The position numbers and the translations under genes are program-made. A stretch of 35,917 nt of DNA from a virus, in the IMG/VR virus record IMGVR_UViG_3300050343_000065, positions 1 through 35,917 of that record. One strand, written 5' to 3'. Of this stretch, positions 1 through 8,767 are shown piece by piece (position 1 is the first letter of the stretch; each line of letters begins with the position of its first letter). Under the pieces are notes generated by a model. The model made no database searches and was not told the origin of the DNA. It worked only from the letters and a program-made list of their open reading frames with translations.

Positions 1-1233
1 CACCAGACAATTTATTTTATTATTGTTCTTCACACTCTGGTATGGGTGGAAAGATTGGTGTATTTGGTTCTACTTTAGAAGCTGGTTCTGGTCTTACAAT
101 AACAGGTAACAGTATTGCTGTAGATGCAACAGTTATTACAGGACAAACTAACGAAGGAACTGCTGACAATAATGATGTCATACTTATCTATGATGACTCT
201 GCTAGTGGATTAAAGAAACAAACAAGAAGTGCTTTCTTGTCTGGTACTGGTGTTGGTAATATGAATAGCTTTAATATATCAGATGGTTCTACATCAGAAA
301 CAATAAGTGATGCAAATACAATTACATTTAGTGGTACTTCTAATGAAGTAGAAGTAGCAGTAAGTGCAACAGACACAGTCACTATAGGACTTCCTGCTAG
401 TATTACAGCCAACCTTGTAGGTAATGTTACAGGTAATGTTACAGGTAATGTAACAGGAACTGCTGGAGGATTATCTTCAACATTAGCAGTAGGTAGTGGT
501 GGTACAGGATTAACTTCTTTCACAGTAGGTGACTTAGCTTACGCTTCTGCGACAACAACTATAGCTAAATTAGGCATAGGTACAGCAAACCAAGTCTTAG
601 CTGTCAATGCTGGTGCAACTGCTCCAGAATGGGTAGATGCAACAACAGGTGACATAACAGGAGTTACAGCAGGTACAAACATAAATGGTGGTGGAACTTC
701 AGGAAATGTAACAGTCAACTTAGATACAACAATTACAGGTTTATCATCAGTAACTTCTACTGCATTTGTAGGAGCTTTAACTGGTAACGCTACTACTGCA
801 ACAACTTTACAAACTGCTAGAACTATAGCTGGTAAATCATTCAATGGTTCAGCAAACATAACAATAGAAGCTGGAGATTTATCAAATGTATCTACTTCTG
901 GTGTAGCTGATGGACAAGTATTAGTTTATAACAATACTGCTAGTCAGTTTTGAACCAGGTTCAGTAGGTTCTGCAACAGCACTTATCGCTGGAGATTCAG
1001 ACTTTACATTATCAGATGGTGTTGCTAGTGGAATACACTACGAGTTAGACAACACAGATATGGCTGACTGGAATCAAGCAGGTGTAGTTCTATCTACAGC
1101 TGGTGGTATCTTCCAACACAATCAAGTACAAGCTGCTACATATACAGTACCAGCTAACACAGGTTCAGTTATGGCTGGACCAATCACAATCACAGGCACA
1201 GTAACGAATAATGGTACACTGGTAGTTATCTAA
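1..1233 (+). CDS. Tail fibre, C-terminal part (continues from base 35917)
   Basis: Codons run from the last base of the window through bases 1-2 and continue Pro-Asp-Asn-Leu-Phe-Tyr-Tyr-Cys-Ser-Ser-His-Ser-Gly-Met, closing the cupredoxin-like domain. The rest is Thr/Gly/Asn-rich beta-repeat fibre with 'GNVTGNVTGN' repeats near 420-460, followed by a C-terminal segment rich in hydroxyl residues. An in-frame TGA at 950-952 is created by a TTTT run at 946-949. With three Ts the frame continues Gln-Phe-Glu-Pro-Gly-Ser-Val-Gly through to TAA at 1231-1233, so I treat it as one gene with an indel. The stop overlaps the next ATG (TAATG). Confidence 0.85.
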
Positions 1234-1424
1234 TGGTAACTGTCAAAGTAAACACAATATCTAAAGCATCTGGCAATAATGTTGCTATGCAAAACTCTTT
1301 AAATTTAAAGTCTTATACAACTACACAGCGTAATGCACTAACAAGTGCTGCTGGAGATATAATCTATAACACAACAGATAGCAAAGTACAGTTTTACAAT
1401 GGCTCTGCTTGGAGTGATTTATAA
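1233..1424 (+). CDS. Short fibre attachment-module protein (63 aa)
   Basis: A small intact protein consisting almost wholly of a module repeated in the next genes: a short beta start with Asn-x-Ile, 'GNNVAMQNSLNLKSYTT', 'RNALTSAAGDIIYN' and a Trp-containing 'NGSAWSDL' end. Related segments occur in marine phage fibre proteins, where they precede variable tips. The start overlaps the upstream stop by one base and its own stop overlaps the next ATG, so translation is probably coupled. It may be an adhesin adaptor lacking a tip, or its tip may be supplied by the next gene. Function is inferred. Confidence 0.7.
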   Translation: MVTVKVNTISKASGNNVAMQNSLNLKSYTTTQRNALTSAAGDIIYNTTDSKVQFYNGSAWSDL

Positions 1425-2458
1425 TGTCAACTCTTGAAACTAACGCTATAGGTAAATACTCTGGTAACAATGTATCAGTTGATGATAGTTTAAATTTAAA
1501 GTCATACAGCTACAAGTGCTAGAAATGCACTGACATCAGTAGCTGGTGACACGATATACAACTCTGATGACAATAAAGTACAAGTATATACAGGTTCTGC
1601 TTGGGAAGATTTAGGTGGCTTAGTATCTTAATCTTTCATCACTGATAATTGGCTGGTGGTGGTGGTAGGAAGCGCATGATGGTGGTGGAGGAGCAGGAGG
1701 TTATATAAATAGTTACGCATCAGAACAATCTGGTGGTGCAACATCTATCTACAAAAATATTAACTTTTTTAGCACAAAATTATACTGTAACAGTAGGTGG
1801 TGGTGGTAATGGTGGAACTGTCTAGTACAGAGCAACAAATGGTACAATTCACAATATCATTATGTATGCAGTAGGTGGTGGTTATGGTAGGATTAAGTGG
1901 TGACACCTAACCAACGGAGGTTCTGGTGGTGGTGGTAGGTTTTCTGGTGGTAACTCTAATGGTGCAGTGGCAATAATTTTGCACAAGGATTTCCGGGTGG
2001 AAATCAACAATGCTTCACGGAGTTATCCAACTGGTGGTGGTGGTGGTGCAGGTGCTATTGGAGGAAACTGCTTCAAGCAGTACAGCAGGATGGAGATGGT
2101 GGTGTAGGTTTAGCATCTTCTATAACAGGTTCATCTGTAACAAGAGCTGGTGGTGGAGGTGGTGTGCAGCACCTGGACTACTGTAGGTGCAGGTGGAACA
2201 GGTGGTGGTGGATGGAAATCTACATCAGTGCTAATGGTGGTGCAGGAACAGTTAATACTGGTGGTGGTGGTGGTGGTACTACTTATGGTGGTAACTTACT
2301 GGAACTGGTGGAGCTGGTGGTTCTGGTAGTTATTAGATGGGCAACAGCAGATGGAACTATTACAGTTGCTGCAGGATTAACTTCATCAAGTACAACAGAT
2401 GGGTCTGATACAGTAGTAACATATTACAGCAGGAACAGGAACAGTGAGCTTTGCATAA
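1424..2458 (+). pseudogene. Glycine-rich tail-tip adhesin, frame broken (copy 2)
   Basis: Starts at ATG 1424 overlapping the previous stop. The first ~60 residues repeat the module of the 63-aa protein (NAIGKYSGNNVSVDDSLNLKSY, then RNALTSVAGD and GSAWEDLGG). A one-base shift occurs near 1505. After about 1650 the DNA is dense in GGT/GGA codons and encodes, across several frames, GGGGAGGY, 'YTVTVGGGGNGGT' and long Gly runs. This is the composition of glycine-rich phage adhesin tips that form polyglycine-helix sandwiches, as in T-even gp38. Its C-terminus, Gly-Thr-Val-Ser-Phe-Ala, ends at TAA 2456-2458. No single frame is open; sequence error in (GGT)n tracts or real decay are both possible. 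Confidence 0.6.
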
Positions 2459-3445
2459 TGAGTGAATTAAAAACAAATAAGATTTCAACAAATGACCAGA
2501 ACAATGTAGCAATAGATAATGCACTTGGATTAAAGTCATACATACAACTGCTAGAAATGCTTTAACTTCTGTTGCTGGTGATATGATTTACAATACAACT
2601 GACAGCAAGTACAAGTTCATAATGGTTCTGCTTGGGAAGATTAGGTGCAGGATATAGAAGTTTCCAAGTTCAATATCTTAGTAGTAGGTGGTGGAGGGCT
2701 GGTGGTTATAGTATGACACACAGAGCAGCAGGTGCAGGTGGTGCTGGTGGTTTTAGAACTCTACTACTGGGAAGAAACTGGTTATCCATTAACTAATCCA
2801 GAACCAAAATTTATTAGCTGCATTATCTACAAACTACACAATTACTGTTGGTGCTGGTGGCACAGGTGCAACTTATTCTTCATCATCTGGTGAAGATAGT
2901 AAATTTGGAGATATTGTTGGTGCTGTGTGGTGGTAGAGGTTCATCTGCATTTACTGGTAGAGCAGGTGGTGATTTCTGGTTCTGATAAAACACAAGTAGG
3001 TGGTGGTGGTGGTGGACAAATTGGAAGTTATGCTTCTGGAGATGGTGGAGGTGGTGGAGGTTCTTATGGTCAAGGTGGTGCTGGTATCTTCAAGAGGTGG
3101 TGGTGGAGGAGCTGGTGAGTCTCATCGGTTCTAATCACAACAGGTGGTGGCAGGTGGAAATCATCTTACTATAACAGGTTGCATGCTGTAACTGTATGCA
3201 ACATGGTGGAACTGGAAATAATAACGCAACAGGTGCAGCAAATACAGGTGATGGTGGTGGTTCAAATAGCTCTAATGGACAACACTGGTTAGCTGGTGGT
3301 TCTGGAATAGTAGCTTTAAAATGGCTAACAGCAGATGCTACAATAGGAGCAACTAGAACTGGTCTTACAGATGGTAATGTACAAACATCTGGCAGATTAT
3401 AGCTATATTGTTTTTACAGCAGGTACAGGTACAATCAGTATTTAG
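2458..3445 (+). pseudogene. Glycine-rich tail-tip adhesin, frame broken (copy 3)
   Basis: ATG 2458 overlaps the stop of copy 2. The N-terminal ~60 residues again carry the shared module (NKISTNDQNNVAIDNALGLKSY, RNALTSVAGDMIYNTTDSK, NGSAWEDLGAG), then a 'YLVVGGGG' entry into a Gly-rich tip with 'NYTITVGAGGTGATYSS' and many Gly-Gly-Gly blocks. The C-terminus 'GTGTISI' matches the ends of the other copies and stops at TAG 3443-3445. Frame shifts occur near 2540 and repeatedly after 2600. Likely receptor-binding tip if intact. Confidence 0.6.
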
Positions 3446-3464
3446 CTGATATAATAGGAGAGAT

Positions 3465-3856
3465 ATGGCACATTACGCATTTATAAACGATAACAACATA
3501 GTGACAGAAGTCATTGTTGGTATTAATGAGGACAATACAGAAACTTTACCAGATGGCTTTGCTGACTGGGAAGCGTGGTATGGAGATTTTAGAGGACAGA
3601 CTTGTAAAAGAACTTCCTATAACACCAGTAGCTAATACACATAGTGGAGATGGAACTCCTTTTAGAGGTAACTATGCAGGTATAGGATATACTTATGATG
3701 CAATCTAATGATGTATTCATAGCACCTAAACCTTATAGCAAGTGGATATTAGATGAAGATACTTGGTCTTGGAAAGCACCAGTTGATATGCCAGATGATG
3801 GTAAACAATATATTTGGAATGACAACACAGGAGCTTGGGAAGAACTAGCTGAATAA
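3465..3856 (+). CDS. Conserved marine-phage fibre-region protein (MAHYAF type), two indels
   Basis: Begins Met-Ala-His-Tyr-Ala-Phe-Ile-Asn-Asp-Asn-Asn after a good AGGAG site (3457-3461). Across three frames it reads through WEAWYGDFRGQTCKRTSYNT, NTHSGDGTPFRGNYAGIGYT and DVFIAPKPYSKWILDEDTW to a Trp-rich acidic end at TAA 3854-3856. I recognise this sequence type from marine phage tail-fibre loci; its function is not established, though a fibre-associated chaperone or cap is possible. Frame breaks lie near 3632 and 3705. About 130 residues if repaired. The stop overlaps the next ATG. Confidence 0.7.
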
Positions 3857-4315
3857 TGTCTAGTGAAATTAAAGTAGATACTATATCAGAAAAGACTTCT
3901 GCTAATGGTGTAGCAATAGATAGTGTTACATTAAAAGATGGTGAAGTAGTCGGAGCAATCTTAACAGGACTATGTTGAAAAAGATGTAGCAGTTACTTCT
4001 GGTACAACACTCACAATAGATTTAGCAAATGGAAACACAGGTTCAGTAACATGCAACATAACAGACATAGATTTTACAAATGTACCAACAGATGGTACTT
4101 CTTCATTTACATTAAAAGCAACACAGGATGGAACAGGTAGCAGGACTATGGCTATTAACGCTATTACAGTTAATGGTGGTGGTAATGTTACAGGACTAAC
4201 TCCAGGAGCTGCTGGTCTTACACTTAGTACAGGTGCAGCAGACATAGACTTAGTATCGTTCTTATTCTTTGATGCTTCAACACCCTTAATCAATTCATTA
4301 TTAGACTTTAGTTAG
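3856..4315 (+). CDS. Fibre-locus protein with shared N-terminus, one indel
   Basis: The N-terminus 'IKVDTISEKTSANGVAID' is the widespread marine-phage fibre lead-in related to the modules at 1233, 1424 and 2458. The remainder is a beta-rich domain (VTSGTTLTIDLANGNTG, FTLKATQDG, LVSFLFFDAS). A stop at 3974-3976 arises from a one- or two-base shift at about 3970; beyond it the frame Val-Glu-Lys-Asp-Val-Ala-Val-Thr runs open to TAG 4313-4315. About 150 residues if repaired. Likely a virion surface or tail-tip component; not homologous by eye to the Gly-rich tips. Confidence 0.6.
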
Positions 4316-4323
4316 GAGTTCAA

Positions 4324-5138
4324 ATGCCATTAGGTGCAACACGATTTGGATTTCAAGTGGTTAGCAGAAATGATGTGTTATTAGTTATTGCAGGTGGAGT
4401 GTTCATCTGGAATGATGGTGGCAACTTAGGCTGGTGGAGGTGGTGGTGACTTCGTATAGCAACTTTACAATACTGAAAGTGGTGGTATCTTTAAAACTCG
4501 TATGACAGTTGTTCTTGGAGATGAGTGGTCAAGTGGACAGTGCTATCAAACTTCAATGGATACTAGTATTTTTTCACAATCACTTCAACTAGGTGGGGGA
4601 ACTCTACAATGGTTCTAGTGGTTCTGGAGGTTCTGGTGGTGGAGCTTCTTTAGTGCTAAAAGTGGTGGTAGCAAGTACAGCTAATCAAGGTTTTGCAGGA
4701 GGTTCTAGTGCATCTCTTCTAAAGCAGGAGCAGGTGGTGGTGGAGGTGCTGGTCAAGAGTCATCTTCAACTAGGATTGGTGGCAATGGTGGGTTGGGATT
4801 CAATATTTATCATTACTAATGCACTGAAACTGTTGTGCGAATGTGTCTGGGTCAAATGTTCATATGCACAGGTGAGGTGGTCAATAGGTAGTGCTTGAAC
4901 TGGTCTACTGGAACAACAGGTTGGAGTAATGTGCTAAGGAATCACTGCAACATGGTGGAGTTTCAGGTGGTGGATCTGGTTCTGGTATCTACAGAACTAG
5001 GTGGCTCTGGATAGTAATATTAGTATCCACAATACAGAACATTAGCAGGTGGTGCTTCATCAGCTGGTGGAGAAACAAACAGTAGGCACAGAAAAATATA
5101 TTCAAATAGAAACAAGTGGTACAGTTACCTGGTCATAA
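4324..5138 (+). pseudogene. Glycine-rich tail-tip adhesin, frame broken (last copy)
   Basis: Starts MPLGATRFGFQ eight bases after the upstream stop, enters a 'LLVIAGGG' Gly-rich tip without the ~60-residue module of the other copies, and ends Thr-Ser-Gly-Thr-Val-Thr-Trp-Ser at TAA 5136-5138, parallel to the ends of the other tips. Many one-base breaks within GGT/GGA tracts leave no open frame longer than about 100 codons. Probably a further receptor-binding tip if intact. Confidence 0.55.
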
Positions 5139-5167
5139 ATACAAATCTATATGATAAAATTCATAGT

Positions 5168-5311
5168 ATGGATTATTTAATTGGTTTTCTTTTAGGTTAT
5201 TTTTTAAAAGAAGCTCTCGGATTTATTAAAAGAATAAGTGATTACGATTGGGATAATCGTATTTCATATCAAGATGAATGGGATTTCCTTACACAGGATG
5301 ACCTTCCATAA
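5168..5311 (+). CDS. Small membrane protein (47 aa)
   Basis: MDYLIGFLLGYFLKEALGF gives one N-terminal membrane segment, followed by an acidic, Trp-containing tail ending DDLP. No clear Shine-Dalgarno is seen. The TAA overlaps the next ATG (TAATG), so it is coupled to the following small membrane protein. It opens the lysis-like cluster; a holin accessory or spanin-like role is possible but unproven. Confidence 0.6.
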   Translation: MDYLIGFLLGYFLKEALGFIKRISDYDWDNRISYQDEWDFLTQDDLP

Positions 5312-5478
5312 TGACAGCTTCCAATGGCTTTACACAGAAAGAACTGAATCAAATGATATTTGATAAGTTAGATGACATAGATAAAAAGCTAGATGAGAAG
5401 TTAGATAAATCAGAATTTTATAAAGTATTAGGATTAGTTGCCACAGTTATATTAATTGTTGGTAGCCTAAGTATGTAG
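5311..5478 (+). CDS. XhlA-like coiled coil with C-terminal membrane anchor (55 aa)
   Basis: Residues 8-35 form a charged Lys/Asp/Leu coiled coil (KLDDIDKKLDEKLDK), and residues 37-55 a hydrophobic segment (VLGLVATVILIVGSLSM). This order and size resemble the XhlA/haemolysin-like small proteins of phage lysis cassettes. Start is coupled to the upstream stop. Role in lysis is inferred from architecture and neighbours. Confidence 0.6.
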   Translation: MTASNGFTQKELNQMIFDKLDDIDKKLDEKLDKSEFYKVLGLVATVILIVGSLSM

Positions 5479-5484
5479 GGATAT

Positions 5485-5697
5485 ATGAAAGCACAAGTAA
5501 ATTTAAGTCAAGTATTACAAGGTGGTTTAGCTGCTCTTGTTGGTTGGTTATTTAAAACAGTTAATGATTTACAACAAGAAGTTACTGCCTTACAAGTAGA
5601 AGTTATTAATTCAAACAGCAAACTTAGTGATGTATTGAACATCATACAGAATATTGATTCAGAGATTACAGAGATAATCTGGAAGATAGGTGGCTAA
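5485..5697 (+). CDS. Small amphipathic or membrane coiled-coil protein (70 aa)
   Basis: A weakly hydrophobic N-terminal half (LSQVLQGGLAALVGWLFKTV), then a coiled coil (LQQEVTALQVEVINSNSKL). Preceded by a GGGATAT spacer six bases after the previous stop. Sits between the XhlA-like protein and a 17-aa Cys peptide in the lysis cluster. Function not recognised. Confidence 0.6.
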   Translation: MKAQVNLSQVLQGGLAALVGWLFKTVNDLQQEVTALQVEVINSNSKLSDVLNIIQNIDSEITEIIWKIGG

Positions 5698-5751
5698 ATG
5701 ATTTGTGGTTTATGTACTGGTATGTGCAACACTTGTCCGATAGGTAAGTAA
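5698..5751 (+). CDS. 17-aa four-cysteine microprotein
   Basis: ATG 5698 directly follows the upstream TAA, with GGAAG and AGGTGG purine stretches 6-16 bases before it; its own TAA overlaps the ATG of the next gene. It encodes MICGLCTGMCNTCPIGK, with Cys at 3, 6, 10 and 13 (CxxC-x3-CxxC) and Pro after the last Cys, as in ferredoxin cluster motifs. It could bind Zn or an Fe-S cluster, or be a coupling peptide. Short length means chance cannot be ruled out; the four Cys codons and stop/start linkage on both sides argue for translation. Confidence 0.5.
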   Translation: MICGLCTGMCNTCPIGK

Positions 5752-6233
5752 TGTTTAAAAAACTTAAAGATAATCTAGGTTTAGTCGTAACAGGTATAGC
5801 TCTTATGTCCTCTGTTGGTGCAGGTATTCAATCTCTTAACGCTGTACTTATAACTCTTACAGGAATTGATGACAGGATGAATAACATTGAGTATGAATTT
5901 GTAACTCTTAAAGATAGCACTTATGTACAGAATGATATAGCTGTATTGTATGAGAAGATACAATCATTAGAGATGGCTGCACAGAATGTCGGTAGGTTTA
6001 ATGAAGAGATGGCTACCTTACAAGCTAACTTATATAACTTAGAACAAACAGTTAGAGATGGTGGGTTTGATTTAGATAGATATTACTTACTAGAAAAGTG
6101 GGAGTATCAAGACCTTAATGATTCGTTGACTAGGGTAGAAACACAAGTACAAACTGTTAACAATAATATGTGGGAACTTAACGATTTAAAAACTAGACTG
6201 GCATACCTTGAAGCTAACAACCATAGCCACTAA
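5751..6233 (+). CDS. Membrane-anchored coiled-coil protein (160 aa)
   Basis: Residues 8-38 are hydrophobic (GLVVTGIALMSSVGAGIQSL), followed by ~110 residues of heptad-like coiled coil (MATLQANLYNLEQTV, LTRVETQVQTVNNNM) and a His-rich end (NNHSH). Lies directly before the endolysin candidate. A spanin-like or holin-accessory role fits but no lipobox is seen. The ATG is in the TAATG overlap with the 17-aa peptide. Confidence 0.65.
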   Translation: MFKKLKDNLGLVVTGIALMSSVGAGIQSLNAVLITLTGIDDRMNNIEYEFVTLKDSTYVQNDIAVLYEKIQSLEMAAQNVGRFNEEMATLQANLYNLEQTVRDGGFDLDRYYLLEKWEYQDLNDSLTRVETQVQTVNNNMWELNDLKTRLAYLEANNHSH

Positions 6234-6242
6234 GATAAAGGT

Positions 6243-6823
6243 ATGAAATTACAAGTAGTCAGGACACAATTTGGTAAGGATGCAACTAATGGGATGCTGT
6301 TTATTGATGGTAAGTTTGAGTGTTATACTTTAGAGGACCAGTATCAAGCAGTCAAAGTAATGCACGAAACCTGCATACCAGAAGGTACATACAAACTTAA
6401 ACTTAGAACAGTTGGTGGATTTAATTCTCGTTACACCAAGAAATATCCTACCTTTCATAGAGGTATGTTGTGGTTAGAAGATGTACCAGGCTTTGAATAT
6501 ATCTTATTCATCAAGGTAACACTGATGAACACACCAGTGGTTGCTTAATCGTAGGAGATACACAACAAGACTTAGATGTAAACTTTAATGGTATGGTTGG
6601 CAGTAGTGCTAACGCTTACAAGAAACTCTATCCTAAAGTATCTGGTGCAATACTTAAAGGTGATGATGTCACCATAGAATATACAAAGATAAACCTTAGT
6701 GGTGAAGATAACAAAGCTAAAGACCATATGATACTAGCTGATAGCGTATATGAAAAACTTCAAGAGATAAATGGAAATGTTATCAAAACAAATGCAATGC
6801 TAAAAGGTAGACTTATTACATAA
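6243..6823 (+). CDS. DUF5675-like protein, candidate endolysin (one indel)
   Basis: About 193 residues if repaired. The N-terminal half reads as the DUF5675 fold (LQVVRTQFGKDATNG, CYTLEDQ, CIPEGTYKLKLR, HRGMLWLEDVPGFEYIL), and the next frame completes its signature His-Gln-Gly-Asn-Thr-x-x-x-x-Thr-Ser-Gly-Cys. The His and Gly-Cys arrangement recalls YkuD-type L,D-transpeptidase active sites; phage members often sit with holins. A one-base loss near 6508 breaks the frame after Tyr-Ile-Leu-Phe, and the 3' part is open to TAA at 6821-6823. Cell-wall cleavage is inferred from family and context. Start follows AAAGG. Confidence 0.7.
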
Positions 6824-7102
6824 TGTTTGAGAGATTCAAAAGAAAAAGAAACCAAGATGGTACATTCAAGATGGATGTAGGGTGGACTCCTTGGAACGAA
6901 GCCTGGAGTTATAAGATGAATGAAGAACTAAAAGATATGTTAGAGAGAGCTGTATGGACTTTCATAGAAGCCTTCTCTAGGTGCATTAGTTATCAGCCCA
7001 ATGGTAGGAATAGAGGCATCAGCCCTTGAAATTGCTGCTATATCTGGTGGTGGTGCTGCATTATCAGTCATAAAGACATTCGCAAAGAAAAAAATAAGCT
7101 AG
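6823..7102 (+). CDS. r1t-like holin (one indel)
   Basis: Read through a shift near 6977-6980, the protein is about 92 aa: a polar lead (WTPWNEAWSYKMNEELKDMLERA), then 'VWTFIEAFLGALVISP', a turn with 'EASALEIAAISGGGAALSVI' and a Lys-rich end 'KTFAKKKIS'. The 'ERAVWTF' entry and two weak membrane segments match phage r1t-type holins, common in phages of Gram-positive bacteria. Forms inner-membrane pores timing lysis in that family. Coupled to the endolysin candidate (TAATG). Confidence 0.65.
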
Positions 7103-7130
7103 GAAACTGTCTTAATATCTGTCTATAATT

Positions 7131-7148
7131 AGCCTTAACAGAAAGGCT
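7131..7148 (+). promoter_or_regulatory. Hairpin covering the phosphoesterase ribosome site
   Basis: AGCCTT (7131-7136) pairs with AAGGCT (7143-7148), six perfect bases with a 6-base loop. The 3' arm contains the AAGG that serves as Shine-Dalgarno for ATG 7153. A TATAAT at 7124-7129 just upstream could be a -10 box, but no matching -35 is evident. Confidence 0.45.
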
Positions 7149-7152
7149 GCTT

Positions 7153-8310
7153 ATGACAGAAGAACTAGGAAACAACTACTACAAATCAGGATGGTTACCC
7201 TCTATAGAGTTTGACCACAAGACTGGTAAGGGTGAGATTACTTATGTAGGTACTGACCCTGACTACGATAAGAAGTATGATTCTATATTAAAAGACTGGG
7301 GATTTGACCCTAAGTATTATGAGATTGAAGGTGCTGTCAAGGCATCTAGTTGGAATACACAGCTTAAAGGTGGCACAGTTGAAACCTTTTATGCGTTTAA
7401 AGGTGTAGTTAAAAGAAAAAATCCAGCATTAGATGAGTACTTTAATGAACTACTCAAGCTGTTTAAACACAAACCCCCATTAAAGAATAAAAAATATGGT
7501 GGTGACACTGCATTTATATTTACATTAGCAGACTGGCAATTAGGTAAAGCTGATTATGGCGTAGAAAATACCCTTGAACGCTACGAGGTTGCCCTACAAG
7601 AGGCAGTCAAACAGATTAAGGCACTGCGTAAGGCAGGTACAGCTATAGATGAGGTGTTCTTATTAGGATTAGGTGACCTCACAGAAAATTGTGACCAGAG
7701 CTTCTACTCCTCAATGCCCTTTAATCTAGAATTAAATCTATCTCAACAATATAGATTAGCTAGACAAATGATTATGAAAACTGTTGATACATTTCTACCA
7801 GTGGTTGACAAGATAACTCTTTGTGGAATCGGTGGTAACCACGGAGAAATGACAAGAGCTGCTAAAGGTCAGGTGTTATCTACAAGATTAGACAACTCTG
7901 ATATGATGCACTTTGAAGTATGCCAGGAGATTATGGCACAGAACAAGCGTTATAAAAATGTTAAAGTTATTTTGCCTACTGATTACCACCACCTTTTAGA
8001 AATAAAAGGTATAGGTGTAGCTATAACACACGGACATATGACTACTGGTGGTGCAGGACCTGAAGGTAAGATAATGAAATGGTGGCAAGGTCAGATGTTT
8101 GGGTGGTTGCCTAGTGGAGCTGCTGAAATTTTAATAACAGGTCACTATCATCATCCAAGATTATTGAAACAAGGCAAGAGAACTTGGATGCAGTGTCCAT
8201 CTATTGATGCGAGTAAAGACTTTACTGCTCGTACTGGTATGTGGAATGAGCCAGGTGTCTTAACTTTTACTATTAATAAAGATGGTTGGGATAATTATAA
8301 GATTGTTTAA
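7153..8310 (+). CDS. Calcineurin-like metallophosphoesterase (385 aa)
   Basis: All motifs of the family are present in order: Asp-Trp-Gln near residue 126, Gly-Asp-Leu-Thr-Glu-Asn near 174, Gly-Asn-His-Gly-Glu near 227, His-Gly-His near 293 and Gly-His-Tyr-His-His near 330. These form the two-metal centre. The N-terminal ~115 residues form a separate, unrecognised domain (SGWLPSIEFDHKTG). Related phage proteins act as nucleases or phosphoesterases in DNA metabolism; the substrate here is unknown. Last rightward gene; its TAA (8308-8310) overlaps the stop of the convergent SET gene within one GTTTAAAC palindrome. Confidence 0.85.
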   Translation: MTEELGNNYYKSGWLPSIEFDHKTGKGEITYVGTDPDYDKKYDSILKDWGFDPKYYEIEGAVKASSWNTQLKGGTVETFYAFKGVVKRKNPALDEYFNELLKLFKHKPPLKNKKYGGDTAFIFTLADWQLGKADYGVENTLERYEVALQEAVKQIKALRKAGTAIDEVFLLGLGDLTENCDQSFYSSMPFNLELNLSQQYRLARQMIMKTVDTFLPVVDKITLCGIGGNHGEMTRAAKGQVLSTRLDNSDMMHFEVCQEIMAQNKRYKNVKVILPTDYHHLLEIKGIGVAITHGHMTTGGAGPEGKIMKWWQGQMFGWLPSGAAEILITGHYHHPRLLKQGKRTWMQCPSIDASKDFTARTGMWNEPGVLTFTINKDGWDNYKIV

Positions 8311-8594
8311 ACAGAGTACATACTGTATTTGACAGTGAGTTCTGTACCTGCTGGAATAAATTCCTCTGTAAATAAATAGCGTGTCATCTTACCTGTAATC
8401 TTACAGTTAGGTGTTTCGCTATGATTAATAAAACCACCAAGTGGGGTACGCAGTAGGTTGTTATCTTCACCAAACCAATGTGCGTGTGTCATACCTAGTG
8501 ACTCGTAAGGTTCTAAATCTTTTAAGGTAAACAAACCTAACCCTTCTACCTTACTTGGTTGAATAGTAAGGTAGTCAGGTAAAGGTCTATACAT
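8307..8594 (-). CDS. Minimal SET-domain protein (95 aa)
   Basis: SET signatures are present: Ser-Lys-Val-Glu-Gly-Leu-Gly-Leu-Phe (residues 14-22), Asn-His-Ser-x-x-Pro-Asn-Cys (57-64) and Gly-Thr-Glu-Leu-Thr-Val-Lys-Tyr (83-90). These form the S-adenosylmethionine and catalytic site of protein-lysine methyltransferases. At 95 aa it is smaller than even the compact viral SET proteins (about 120 aa), lacking pre- and post-SET parts. It could methylate a host or virion lysine; target unknown. Start ATG overlaps the stop of the 57-aa gene upstream. Confidence 0.75.
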   Translation of the reverse strand: MYRPLPDYLTIQPSKVEGLGLFTLKDLEPYESLGMTHAHWFGEDNNLLRTPLGGFINHSETPNCKITGKMTRYLFTEEFIPAGTELTVKYSMYSV

Positions 8595-8767
8595 TATTCT
8601 TCTTCCTGTGTTACTTCTTGATTAGTAATAGTCATAGGATATAGAGGTAAGATTGCAGCAATCTCTTGCTTACCATCTGCTTTATTAAATATAATTGTCT
8701 TAAAGCTACCTCTCTTCTCTAACTCTGCTAATATTTCTAGCATATTTACTTTACTTAAATCACTCAT
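8594..8767 (-). CDS. Hypothetical protein (57 aa)
   Basis: Encodes MSDLSKVNMLEILAELEKRG..., an N-terminal amphipathic helix followed by a short basic strand segment (FKTIIFNKADGK) and an acidic tail ending QEEE. Start overlaps the upstream stop (ATGA) and its stop overlaps the SET start (TAATG), so it is tightly coupled on both sides. Family not recognised. Confidence 0.6.
   Translation of the reverse strand: MSDLSKVNMLEILAELEKRGSFKTIIFNKADGKQEIAAILPLYPMTITNQEVTQEEE

Noticed and set aside
1233-5138. Diversity-generating retroelement acting on the tips
   Set aside because: No reverse transcriptase gene and no template/variable repeat pair with adenine-specific differences were seen.
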